From positions 1-8,528 of the forward strand of contig JAUWSP010000092.1 in NCBI GenBank assembly GCA_030610025.1: a DNA stretch of 8,528 bases, written 5' to 3'. Position 1 is the first letter of the stretch. Every line of letters starts with the position of its first letter. The stretch comes from Acidobacteriota bacterium (GTDB taxonomy: Bacteria > Acidobacteriota > Thermoanaerobaculia > Multivoradales > JAHEKO01). Below the pieces are notes generated by a model that was given only the letters and a program-made list of their open reading frames with translations, did not search any database and was not told where the DNA came from. Made by a program: the position numbers and the translations under genes. This document shows, piece by piece, positions 1 through 6,571 of the stretch.

Positions 1-1
1 G

Positions 2-415
2 GACCTATTGGGTATCGAGCCTCCGGCTCAGTTTCAGGGCAGCAGCCTTCTCCCGGTGATCGAGGGCAAGGAAGATCGACCCCTGGTCTACGGAGAGAAG
101 GTGGTGCGCCCTCCTTCGGGCGATGAGAAGGCAGAAGAGGGAGACCGCGGCATCCGAGCAGCGCTGATCGTCGACGACTGGAAGGTGATTGCGGCCAAGT
201 CGCAAGAGCTCTACTACCTACCTGACGACCAGGGGGAGCAGAGCGACCTGGCATCGGAGAGCTCGGAGTTGGGTAGGCTGCTCAGGCTCCTGGCCGAGGT
301 GAACCGGCGCAACGCCGCTCTCCGAATGGAGCTCGGCACCGGTCAGGGTGACAGCCAAGGCCTGGACGAGGAGACCCTCGAAGAGCTCAAAGCCCTGGGC
401 TACCTGGGAAACTGA
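2..415 (+). CDS. Type I sulfatase family protein, C-terminal fragment
   Basis: This is an open frame entering from the left edge and ending at TGA 413-415, with 137 complete residues visible. It opens with DLLGIEPP followed by FQGSSLLPVIEG. That matches the segment of arylsulfatase/alkaline-phosphatase-superfamily enzymes (PF00884 type) where 'D(L/I)xPTLLDLxGI' leads to 'xxGxSLLPLL'. Next come a VYGE strand, an IVDDWKVI strand and an ELYYLPDDQGEQSDLA stretch, equivalent to the 'ELYDLxxDPxExxNLA' signature near the end of these enzymes. The terminal LKALGYLGN is a very common ending of the family. The catalytic formylglycine site (C/S-x-P-x-R) would lie upstream of the window, so activity and substrate cannot be judged. 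Known family members hydrolyse sulfate or phosphate esters, often in the periplasm. The gene converges on the glycosyltransferase cluster with only 12 bp between stop codons, so it is not in that operon. The TTG at position 8 is internal, not a start. Confidence 0.85.
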   Translation, partial: DLLGIEPPAQFQGSSLLPVIEGKEDRPLVYGEKVVRPPSGDEKAEEGDRGIRAALIVDDWKVIAAKSQELYYLPDDQGEQSDLASESSELGRLLRLLAEVNRRNAALRMELGTGQGDSQGLDEETLEELKALGYLGN

Positions 416-427
416 TCGGATGCGGAT

Positions 428-1540
428 CTAGCGGGAGTCTCCAGCCAGCTCCCGAAAGAGCTCGGCATACTCTTCTGACACGACCTTCCAGTTGAAGCGG
501 GCCGATGCCAGGGTCGCGGCTCGACGACCTCTGTCTTCCCTGAGTCCCGGGTCGTCGACAAGCGCCTGCAGGTGCTCGGCAAGAGTCGACGCGCGTCCGG
601 CATCGAAGTAGAGACCGCTGTCGGCAGCCACCTCGCGGTTCTCCGGTGTGCCGTTGACCACCACGCAGTTGCCGTATCCCATGGCTTCGACAAGTGCCGG
701 GTGCGTGCCTCCGACCTCCGTGGCATGGATGTAGGCCAGGGCATGGGAGAGTAGCTCCCGGTAGCCGTGTCCGTAGATGGATCCCGGAAAGAGGATTCTG
801 GGGTCCGCCCCTTCCGTGAAGCTCTGGACGAACCGGTCGGCGTAGGGAGCTCCCCCCACCATCACCAGGGGCAGGTCTCCACCTACGGCTCTATAGGCTT
901 CAGCGACGCGGTGAGGATTGTTCTCGGGCTCGAATCGGCTGACGTAGAGGAAGAAGCGTCGCGATTCGAGGCCGAGGCGCTGCATCGTCTCGCCGGGTGC
1001 CACGGGCTGTGGATCGACTCCATAGGTGAGGACTCTGGATCCCGCTTCGTAGTTTTCCTGATAGTACTCGCGGATCACTTCGGCATCCGTGATGAGCACA
1101 TCGGGAACGTGGACGGCGAGTCGCTCGGAAACCGAGTAGGCCAGCTGTCCCAGAGGACCCCATTTGGCGCGCTGCCGCTCGATTCCGTCCACATGCAGAG
1201 CGACCGGAGTGCCGGCAGCTCGCAAGATAGGGATGAAGATCGCGTTGACCGAGTTGACGACGAGCGCCGCATCGAAGTCCTGGCGGGCAGCGTGGAGGCA
1301 GGAGAGCAGGGTGTGGACCGGTGTGTCCAGATGTTTGGTTCGCAGGGTGGGCAGGACGGTGAGCTTCACTCCCTGATAGCAACCCATTCGACGAGGCGTG
1401 TTGTGGCTGCGGCAGTAGACCGTGACGTCGAGACCCAGACGGACCAGTCGGGTCGAGAGCTCCTCCATGAGGGTCTCGTAGCCGCCGTAGCTGGCGGGAA
1501 TCCCTCGACTTCCGATCAGTGCTACCTTCAGGCGGTTCAC
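428..1540 (-). CDS. DUF1972 / family 4 glycosyltransferase
   Basis: A 370-residue retaining-type (GT-B fold) glycosyltransferase, probably adding a sugar to the exported glycan at the cytoplasmic membrane face. Residues 5-22 (KVALIGSRGIPASYGGYE) are the hallmark of the DUF1972 N-terminal domain, found in rhamnosyltransferase-like enzymes. HVDGIERQRAKWG (116-128) is a second family landmark. The C-terminal half has the GT4 features SRFEPENN (201-208) and GGTHPALVEAMGYGN (277-291), followed by NGTPENREVA and a GLYF turn. The first Glu of the classical EX7E motif is Gly here, as is usual in this subfamily. The start is a GTG whose first bases overlap the previous gene's TGA (GTGA), with AAGGG about 9 nt upstream. 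A much longer in-frame reading to 1894 exists, but it would overlap the upstream glycosyltransferase by over 350 bp and has low-complexity, non-homologous composition. It is the last gene of the cluster. Donor and acceptor sugars are unknown. Confidence 0.9.
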   Translation of the reverse strand: MNRLKVALIGSRGIPASYGGYETLMEELSTRLVRLGLDVTVYCRSHNTPRRMGCYQGVKLTVLPTLRTKHLDTPVHTLLSCLHAARQDFDAALVVNSVNAIFIPILRAAGTPVALHVDGIERQRAKWGPLGQLAYSVSERLAVHVPDVLITDAEVIREYYQENYEAGSRVLTYGVDPQPVAPGETMQRLGLESRRFFLYVSRFEPENNPHRVAEAYRAVGGDLPLVMVGGAPYADRFVQSFTEGADPRILFPGSIYGHGYRELLSHALAYIHATEVGGTHPALVEAMGYGNCVVVNGTPENREVAADSGLYFDAGRASTLAEHLQALVDDPGLREDRGRRAATLASARFNWKVVSEEYAELFRELAGDSR

Positions 1541-2535
1541 AGAGGAAGACCCTTTCGAAAGAACCACCGATTGATGGTCGAGCTGGTGACCGTGCGCTGG
1601 CTGCGGATTGCGCGGCGGCGGCGGCGGATCTCTCGCCGGTGTTGCCAGAGCCAACCGTAAGCTTCGAGAGAGCTTCGTTCCCTGAGGAGCACGTAGGCGA
1701 AGGCGGCCACGTCGCGCAGCAGAGCGGGGACTCCGGTCAACAGGAGATTCATGCCATTCTGATGGTAGAGCCTCAGAAGGTAGCGATTCTTCAGAGAGTG
1801 CATGTTGACATGAGGGGGCATCTGCCGCCGTCGACTCGGCAGGTTGTGCCGCCGATGCTCGCAGAGGGCAGAGGGCTCGTAGAGGACCTCCCACCCCCGC
1901 TCCTGCAACCTGAAGCAGAGCTCGGCATCTTCACGGAACGAGTGGAACTCGGAGAGAAACACCTCTCTTTCGACGGCGACATCATCCAGGGCCTCGCGCC
2001 GGAATAGCGACGCGGCACCTGTGGCGCCAAACACCCTGTCGGCACGAGTCCAGCTGCCTGTGGCAGGCTCCCCGGAGCCACGGTCGAAATGACGCCACGT
2101 GGGCGACAGGAACATGCCGCAAGCATCCAGGAGGCGGGTTTCGTCCGCCTGTTGTGGCCGGACCAGCCTGCCGGCCAGTGCGCCCACTCGGAACTCGGGA
2201 TGTCTCGTCGCTCGTTCCAGGAGATGTGAGATGTAGTCGGGATCCGGCCGGGCATCCGGGTTGAGAGTCAGCACCCAGGGCGCGTCGGTCTGCGCCAGCG
2301 CCTCGTTCATTCCGCCAGCGAAGCCGGTATTCTCTGACAGAGCCCGGTGTACCAAGGGAAGCTCTGGCGGGGGGTGCTGAGTGACCGCAGCGACGCTGCC
2401 GTCGTTGCTGGCACAGTCAACTACCACGAGCTCCAGGGGTCTGTAGCGCAGGGCGGCGACCGATTCGAGGCAGCCGCGCAGGTCGCCTTCCGAGTTGTGC
2501 GTCACCATGCAAATGGCGACTGTCCCTACGTCCAC
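1537..2535 (-). CDS. Family 2 glycosyltransferase (GT-A)
   Basis: A 332-residue inverting GT2 enzyme of the WcaA/rhamnosyltransferase type, inferred to extend the surface glycan using a nucleotide-sugar donor. The N-terminal strand VAICMVTHNS is followed by LELVVVDCASNDGS (35-48), the nucleotide-binding region. ENTGFAGGMNEAL (68-80) and LNPDAR (91-96) give the DxD-equivalent metal/donor site. FGATGAASLFRREAL (169-183) and FREDAELCFRLQERGW (200-215) carry the catalytic-base ED pair. The C-terminus is unusual: a hydrophobic stretch (about 262-285) is followed by an arginine cluster REIRRRRRAIR (301-311), which may hold the protein at the membrane. It starts at GTG 2535 with GGGAGG 7 nt upstream (2543-2548), 3 nt after the preceding gene's stop, and its own stop overlaps the next start by 3 nt. 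Translational coupling is likely. The specific linkage cannot be deduced. Confidence 0.9.
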   Translation of the reverse strand: MDVGTVAICMVTHNSEGDLRGCLESVAALRYRPLELVVVDCASNDGSVAAVTQHPPPELPLVHRALSENTGFAGGMNEALAQTDAPWVLTLNPDARPDPDYISHLLERATRHPEFRVGALAGRLVRPQQADETRLLDACGMFLSPTWRHFDRGSGEPATGSWTRADRVFGATGAASLFRREALDDVAVEREVFLSEFHSFREDAELCFRLQERGWEVLYEPSALCEHRRHNLPSRRRQMPPHVNMHSLKNRYLLRLYHQNGMNLLLTGVPALLRDVAAFAYVLLRERSSLEAYGWLWQHRREIRRRRRAIRSQRTVTSSTINRWFFRKGLPL

Positions 2536-2538
2536 GAG

Positions 2539-3510
2539 TCAGCCTCCCGGTGCTTCCGAGTCCAGGTCATCGCCAACTGCCCTGCTCTGAGCATGGGGCA
2601 GGCGCCAGCCGGACAGTGTGCCGAGTAGGAGTCCAGTCAGGCCGCTGTGGGCTTCGCGGCGAGAGGAGGCGCGACTCGGCTGGCGGACAACAAGCAGCGG
2701 AATCCGCACTGTAGCCGCCACCGCTGTCAAGACCCTGGCTAGAAACGCCATGCCATGCGAGTGGTGCTTGCGAAGGTATCGTCCCAGATTCCGGTAGTAG
2801 ATCCACAGGAATCGTCCATATCCCAACCTGGGGACGGTCGAGCCGAGAAGGTGCTCGAAGGTCGCCGCGGGCCAGTAGACCACCTGACGATTGGAATCGA
2901 AGAGTCGGCGCGCCAGATCGACGTCTTCGAACCAGGCAGGGAAGAAGTCCTCGTCGAAGCCTCCAATCGCCTCGAGAGCTCTGCGTCTCAGTGCGAGCGC
3001 TGCTGCGGCCGGCTGCTCCACGAGGGTCCCTGCAGTCGGCTCGATCTTCGAGCCCTGGCCGGCTGGAATCATCAGCGACTGGAGGAGAAGGGTAAGCGAG
3101 CTCGGGAGAGGGCGGAGCTGCCAGCGATGCTGCGCGCTGCCATCCGCCGACAACAGCCTGGGCGCCAGGCCGGCAGCTTCGGAGTGGATTTCCAGGCCTT
3201 CGATCAGGCTCTCGAGGGCTCCCGGTGTCGGTCGGGCGTCGGAGTTCAGGATCAGGATCGAGGGTGCTCGGGTCCGTTCGAGAGCGGCGTTCACGGCGCC
3301 GCCAAAGCCGAGATTCCTACTCGGCTCCAAGACCTGCGTGCCTGAGAGGCTATCCCCGAGGGAGCCGGAGTTGTCGACTACGAGGAGCTCGAACCGACTG
3401 TCTTTGGGCCAGCTCTCCACGAGCCTCAGAATCTCCTCGTCACCGTGCCAGTTGACGGCGATTCCCGCTAGCAGCGGTTCCATAGCGAGATCTCGAGAGG
3501 GAGCTGGCAT
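2539..3510 (-). CDS. Family 2 glycosyltransferase (GT-A)
   Basis: A 323-residue GT2 enzyme, likely another glycan-chain transferase. The sequence shows AGIAVNWHG (15-23), ELLVVDNSGS (41-50), SRNLGFGGAVNAAL (64-77), LILNSDARP (86-94, DxD-equivalent), FDEDFFPAWFEDVDLARRL (185-203, with the ED catalytic region) and FEH (218-220). This order is typical of rhamnosyltransferase-like GT2 proteins (WbbL group). The C-terminal third has a hydrophobic helix around 255-275 and a basic stretch (RQPSRASSRR) that could associate with the membrane. The ATG at 3510 is preferred over the ATG at 3483 because GGAGGGGAG lies 8 nt upstream of the first (3519-3527), and nothing comparable precedes the second. That Shine-Dalgarno overlaps the tail of the upstream gene, whose stop is 4 nt away. 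About 25 residues at the C-terminus (AVGDDLDSEAPGG) look disordered and acidic. The donor sugar is unknown. Confidence 0.9.
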   Translation of the reverse strand: MPAPSRDLAMEPLLAGIAVNWHGDEEILRLVESWPKDSRFELLVVDNSGSLGDSLSGTQVLEPSRNLGFGGAVNAALERTRAPSILILNSDARPTPGALESLIEGLEIHSEAAGLAPRLLSADGSAQHRWQLRPLPSSLTLLLQSLMIPAGQGSKIEPTAGTLVEQPAAAALALRRRALEAIGGFDEDFFPAWFEDVDLARRLFDSNRQVVYWPAATFEHLLGSTVPRLGYGRFLWIYYRNLGRYLRKHHSHGMAFLARVLTAVAATVRIPLLVVRQPSRASSRREAHSGLTGLLLGTLSGWRLPHAQSRAVGDDLDSEAPGG

Positions 3511-3514
3511 CTCT

Positions 3515-4453
3515 CTAGCTCCCCTCCGGCCCCTGGGGGCGGTCGATTCGTACCTTTGGAGGACCGGTGTTGGCGAATCGGCTCAAATTCTTCGCGGCTC
3601 GTACCCATCCATCCAGGATTCCGACCGACTTCCGATAGTCGAGGTCCGCGGCCGACCGCCCCAGGTCGAGCACGTCGCGGCCCACGAGTTTCGGCAGGCC
3701 GGCCCAGAAGGTCCGACCCTGGGCGCGAGCCAATACCAGGTATCGATTGCCATAGATCAGGCTGTAGCGATGCATGGGCTGGCTCTGCGTCGTCGTGGCG
3801 CCGGCGTGGAGCGCCCTTGCCGCCGAAACCGACAGAGCGGTGTAGCCAGCGGCTCTCAGCCGACAGGCCAGGTCCACGTCTTCGTAGTAGGACTCCAGTC
3901 GAACATCGAAGATCGACGAATCCGAAAAGACCACGGCGTCCAGCGAAGCGCGTCGATAGAGTGCGGCCGTTGCCGAGACACCAAAGATCTCCTCGGTCGG
4001 CATGCTGGTCGCGGGAGGAGGGTCCCCATGCCCGATCTGGATTGCCTGCCAGCTTCGATTCCACCGCAACCCCCGGCCATCCATTCGGTCCGGGTTCGCC
4101 ATCTGGAGGTTCACTCCCTGGGCGGCGGCGGCCCCTGGCGTTTCGGCAAGCGCCCCAAGCAACTCCCTGGCCCAGTCGGACTCTACGACGGCGTCGTCAT
4201 TGAGCAGCGCCACGAAAGCCGAATCGCTCTGCCCGATGCCCAGATTGCAGGCCTCGGAGAAGCCGACTCGCCCTCGGCTAGCCACGAGTTTCAGGTTCGG
4301 AACCGAATCGAACCGAGGTTCCATGGCAGGAGGGTGGACCAGGATGATCGAGGCTCGCACGCCTACCGAGCCAGCTGCCGACTCGAGGCAGTCTTTCAGG
4401 TAGTGGCTGGTTCCCAGGGAGGGAACCACGAAGGTCACGTCAGGATTCGGCAA
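3515..4453 (-). CDS. Family 2 glycosyltransferase (GT-A)
   Basis: A 312-residue GT2 protein, the first transferase downstream of the exporter genes. VTFVVPSLG opens the Rossmann-like half. SRGRVGFSEACNLGI (59-73) and LLNDDAVVE (83-91) give the donor/metal site with a clear NDD. FGVSATAALYRRASLDAV (157-174) and YYEDVDLACRLRAAGY (189-204) supply the acceptor-side catalytic ED. His216 matches the conserved histidine that follows. The ends of the gene are clear but the start is not. The TTG at 4453 has GGAAGG only 2 nt upstream (4456-4461), which is too close. The in-frame GTG at 4438 sits 1 nt after the ATPase TGA (4440-4442), so it could initiate by termination-reinitiation and would give a 307-residue protein. 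The listed start is the longer option. Overlap or near-abutment with the ATPase gene indicates co-expression with the transporter. Substrate not deducible. Confidence 0.88.
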   Translation of the reverse strand: MPNPDVTFVVPSLGTSHYLKDCLESAAGSVGVRASIILVHPPAMEPRFDSVPNLKLVASRGRVGFSEACNLGIGQSDSAFVALLNDDAVVESDWARELLGALAETPGAAAAQGVNLQMANPDRMDGRGLRWNRSWQAIQIGHGDPPPATSMPTEEIFGVSATAALYRRASLDAVVFSDSSIFDVRLESYYEDVDLACRLRAAGYTALSVSAARALHAGATTTQSQPMHRYSLIYGNRYLVLARAQGRTFWAGLPKLVGRDVLDLGRSAADLDYRKSVGILDGWVRAAKNLSRFANTGPPKVRIDRPQGPEGS

Positions 4454-5234
4454 AACCTTCCGAGTACCGTTGCAGGACTTCGTCCGTCGGTCCTTCGGCT
4501 TTCAGCTGTCCGCGCTCGATCCAAACGGCCCGAGTGCAGTGATCTGCGATGGACTCCATCTGATGCGACACCAGAAGGATCGCCGTTCCCTGCGAGCGGA
4601 AATCGTGGATTCTCGCCAGGCATTTTTCCTGGAAGCCGGTGTCACCGACGGCCAGGATCTCGTCGATCAAGAGAAGCTCCGGACGGAACATCGTCGCTAC
4701 GGCGAAGCCGAGCCGAGCCAGCATGCCGCTGGAGTAGTTGCGAATCGGCAGGTCGATGAACTCCTCGAGCTCGGAGAAGTCGATGACCTCATGCAGGTGT
4801 TTCTGGACGATTCGACTCGAGTGGCCGAAGAGCGCCGCGTTGAGGAAGACGTTCTCTCGACCGGTGAGATCGAAGTGAAACCCGGCTCCCAGCTCTAGCA
4901 GAGGCGCGACCTGACCGCGGACCACGACTCGTCCGGCGGTCGGTGTCAGAACCCTGGAGATCACCTTCAGCAGTGTGCTCTTGCCGGCCCCATTGCGACC
5001 TACGACTCCGACAAACTCCCCGGGTGGGACCTCGAGGTCCAGCGAGCGCAGCGCCCAGAGCTCTCGATGCTCCAGCTTCCCCGCCAGCCGCTTCAGTACG
5101 TACTCCTTGAAGCTGACAATCCTCTCTGTGGGCATCGAGAAGCGCACCTCGATACCGGTCAGCTCTATCGCAGCGCTGTCGGCTCGGAGGCTTGGCCTCG
5201 AAGCGTCTGGCGCCAGGTCAGCTGCGGTAGTCAA
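4440..5234 (-). CDS. wzt: ABC transporter ATP-binding protein, polysaccharide export (Wzt-like)
   Basis: The cytoplasmic ATPase that powers export of a lipid-linked glycan by the neighbouring permease. Residue numbers count from GTG 5240. They show Walker A GRNGAGKST (81-89), Q-loop region LELGAGF (115-121), degenerate signature YSSGM (169-173), Walker B LLLIDE (189-194) and switch histidine SH (225-226). The YSSGM signature and the motif order are those of Wzt/TagH/KpsT-class transporters. The protein stops about 20-25 residues after the core domain, so it lacks the C-terminal carbohydrate-binding domain that long Wzt proteins use to recognise a capped chain end. I prefer the TTG at 5234, because GAGGAG (5240-5245) lies 5 nt upstream. 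The GTG at 5240 would overlap that Shine-Dalgarno sequence. With the TTG start the protein is 264 residues and overlaps the permease gene by 17 nt. Confidence 0.92.
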   Translation of the reverse strand: MTTAADLAPDASRPSLRADSAAIELTGIEVRFSMPTERIVSFKEYVLKRLAGKLEHRELWALRSLDLEVPPGEFVGVVGRNGAGKSTLLKVISRVLTPTAGRVVVRGQVAPLLELGAGFHFDLTGRENVFLNAALFGHSSRIVQKHLHEVIDFSELEEFIDLPIRNYSSGMLARLGFAVATMFRPELLLIDEILAVGDTGFQEKCLARIHDFRSQGTAILLVSHQMESIADHCTRAVWIERGQLKAEGPTDEVLQRYSEGFAES

Positions 5235-6081
5235 AAACACTCCTCTGTGTCGTGAAGACCCACCAGCCTACGACCAGGGCGCCGAGGCTGAATCCCAGAG
5301 CGGCCAGCCAATTTTCGAGCGGTGCGACCTGGCCCAGGATGACCGGGTCGCGCACCAGGGTGACCAGGTGAAACAAGGGGTTGAGGAGAAAGTACTTCTG
5401 GAGGTTCGACGGAATGATACCCGGGGGATAGATGATCGGCGTGGCGTAGAACCAGCCAGTGAGCAGCACCTGGTAGGTCAGCTTGACGTCGTGGAAGAAG
5501 GCCCCCAAGGTGGCGACGAGAAGCCCCACACCCAGAGCGAACAAACCCGTGAGAAGCATGCCGAAGGGAATTGTCAGGATCGCCCAGGACAGCGGTTGGC
5601 GGAGCACCAGCATGATGGCGGCGAGCGGGATCAGTGCGACCGCCCAGTTGACGAGATAGGTGATGGCAGTGGCCACAGCGAACGCACTGCGGGGAACATA
5701 GATACGGGTCGCCAGCCCAAGGCTGGCAACGGTCTCCTCTACGATCTGCAGGGTCGAGCGGTTGAAGAAATCGAACAGCAGCAGGCCCGACAAGATGTAG
5801 AGAGGAAAGGGGTAGCCGAGATCGTCGAACCGAAACACGTTGGAGAAGACGACGGTCAAGATCGTCATCAACATCAGCGGCTCGAGCAGAGTCCAGACGA
5901 CCCCCAGAATGGACCGTTTGTAGCGCAGCTTGATGTTGCGCCGGCTCCACTGAACGACGAGATCCCAGAACCGGATGAGCTCCTGGAGCTCCTCGACGGC
6001 CGGATGAGGTCTCCTCGAGGAGTCGTAGACCTGCTGTCGCGCCGCCGGCTGGATGGGAGAGGGTCTGAGAGAGGAGGTCAT
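5218..6081 (-). CDS. wzm: ABC-2 type permease, polysaccharide export (Wzm-like)
   Basis: A 287-residue integral inner-membrane protein forming the channel half of the Wzm/Wzt exporter. The cytoplasmic N-terminus (about 55 residues) ends in RRNIKLRYKRSILGVVWTLL, the amphipathic entry motif typical of O-antigen/teichoic-acid ABC-2 permeases. Around six hydrophobic segments follow, near residues 60-82, 92-107, 135-160, 166-193, 201-220 and 256-277. FFHDVK (195-200) and YATPIIYPPG (212-221) match the conserved 'yFRDv...PViYp' region. The ATG at 6081 is chosen because GGAAG lies 7 nt upstream (6089-6093). An upstream GTG at 6129 would add 16 non-family residues and lies next to a strong hairpin. 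The gene leads the exporter-glycosyltransferase run. A promoter may lie in the 92 bp upstream, but I see no convincing -35/-10 pair. Assignment to polysaccharide export rests on motifs, the Wzt partner and the four downstream transferases. Confidence 0.93.
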   Translation of the reverse strand: MTSSLRPSPIQPAARQQVYDSSRRPHPAVEELQELIRFWDLVVQWSRRNIKLRYKRSILGVVWTLLEPLMLMTILTVVFSNVFRFDDLGYPFPLYILSGLLLFDFFNRSTLQIVEETVASLGLATRIYVPRSAFAVATAITYLVNWAVALIPLAAIMLVLRQPLSWAILTIPFGMLLTGLFALGVGLLVATLGAFFHDVKLTYQVLLTGWFYATPIIYPPGIIPSNLQKYFLLNPLFHLVTLVRDPVILGQVAPLENWLAALGFSLGALVVGWWVFTTQRSVFDYRS

Positions 6082-6106
6082 CGACCGGCTTCCAGTCACG
6101 GAGTCG

Positions 6107-6125
6107 GGGCACACGCTGTGTGCCC
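6107..6125. promoter_or_regulatory. Perfect 8-3-8 inverted repeat upstream of the permease gene
   Basis: GGGCACAC, a 3-nt spacer, then GTGTGCCC form a perfect inverted repeat in the 92-bp gap between the lipoprotein stop and the permease start, about 25 bp before the permease ATG. As RNA it would fold into an 8-bp, GC-rich hairpin with a tight loop. No T-run follows it on the minus strand, so it is not a standard intrinsic terminator. It could be a regulator-binding site, an mRNA-stabilising or processing hairpin that sets different levels for the lipoprotein and export genes, or a weak attenuator. The structure is seen directly; the function is inference. Confidence 0.5.
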
Positions 6126-6173
6126 ACACTGCATCTCGGCTCAGGGCAATCGAGCGCGACCATCGGGTCCTGC

Positions 6174-6410
6174 CTACGGGACGTCGGGCTCGCTGTCCTC
6201 GTCGTCAGGTGCGACCACGGACTCGCTCCACTCGCGTTCGTCGCCGGCCTCGAATCCTTCTTCGAAGATCGCGGGCTCGCTTTCCGAGGCAGCCGCCGCC
6301 TCGGCCGTTGGCGCCTGGTCGGCTTCGCCCTCCGGCGAGGAGCCGCCACAGGCGATGAGGACAGAACCCAGCAGAGTGACAGCGAGGATCGTTGAAGAAT
6401 GGCGTGTCAT
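6174..6410 (-). CDS. Small acidic lipoprotein
   Basis: A 78-residue secreted lipoprotein. The N-terminus has a basic start (MTRH), a hydrophobic core (ILAVTLLGSVL, 8-18) and a lipobox LIAC with the lipidated Cys at 21, followed by GGSS. Position +2 is Gly, so by the E. coli rule it would go to the outer membrane. The mature 58 residues contain 19 Asp/Glu and only one basic residue (Arg59), with an Ala/Glu-rich linker. Residues 49-62 (FEEGFEAGDEREWS) resemble the 'DGFESGD..AWS' motif that I recall from many secreted proteins of Acidobacteriota and relatives. That motif normally sits in much longer proteins, so this may be a minimal or degenerate member. It starts at ATG 6410 with a modest AGGAT about 9 nt upstream. 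The gene is co-directional with the export cluster, 92 bp away. I do not recognise a specific function. A structural or accessory envelope role is only inferred. Confidence 0.72.
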   Translation of the reverse strand: MTRHSSTILAVTLLGSVLIACGGSSPEGEADQAPTAEAAAASESEPAIFEEGFEAGDEREWSESVVAPDDEDSEPDVP

Positions 6411-6466
6411 AGTGTTTCGATCCTATACCAATGGTGCTCCCATCTACCGTGAGAATCGCTACGGTG

Positions 6467-6483
6467 GCCAGGCGAGGCCTGGC
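6467..6483. promoter_or_regulatory. Perfect 7-3-7 inverted repeat in the divergent region
   Basis: GCCAGGC-GAG-GCCTGGC is an exact inverted repeat about 57 bp upstream of the lipoprotein start and about 90 bp upstream of the putative infC promoter. Neither side is followed by a T-run, which argues against a terminator. It could be an operator for either divergent gene. The role is unproven. Confidence 0.35.
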
Positions 6484-6544
6484 GCGCACTGGCGTGGCGA
6501 ATCGACCGGCGCCCGCGCCAAGTACCGACCAGCTTTCTGGAAAG

Positions 6545-6564
6545 GTCTTCGGCAAGCCGAGAAC
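6545..6564. promoter_or_regulatory. Palindrome upstream of the candidate infC promoter
   Basis: The core TCGGC-AA-GCCGA (6549-6560) is perfectly symmetric, and GT/AC pairs two bases further out on each side extend it to an imperfect 20-bp palindrome. It occupies the place where a -35 element would sit relative to the -10 candidate at 6575-6580. No TTGACA-like sequence is present there. A transcription-factor site is a reasonable reading, and a chance GC-rich dyad is the alternative. Confidence 0.3.
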
Positions 6565-6571
6565 AGGCTTG

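Noticed and set aside
1541..1894. An N-terminal extension of the GT4 gene by 118 codons.
   Set aside because: It overlaps the C-terminal coding region of the upstream GT2 in another frame, is Pro/Arg/Ala-rich, and precedes the DUF1972 domain that normally starts the protein. The GTG at 1540 with the GTGA junction fits better.
2891..4759. A 622-codon open frame on the plus strand, opposite the GT2 genes and the ATPase.
   Set aside because: It lies antisense to well-supported family proteins, is low-complexity and Arg/Ser/Pro-rich with no recognisable motif, and fits the long spurious frames expected in GC-rich DNA.
6082..6129. A longer permease starting at GTG 6129.
   Set aside because: It adds 16 residues without family character, begins next to the 8-3-8 hairpin, and the ATG at 6081 has a well-spaced GGAAG.
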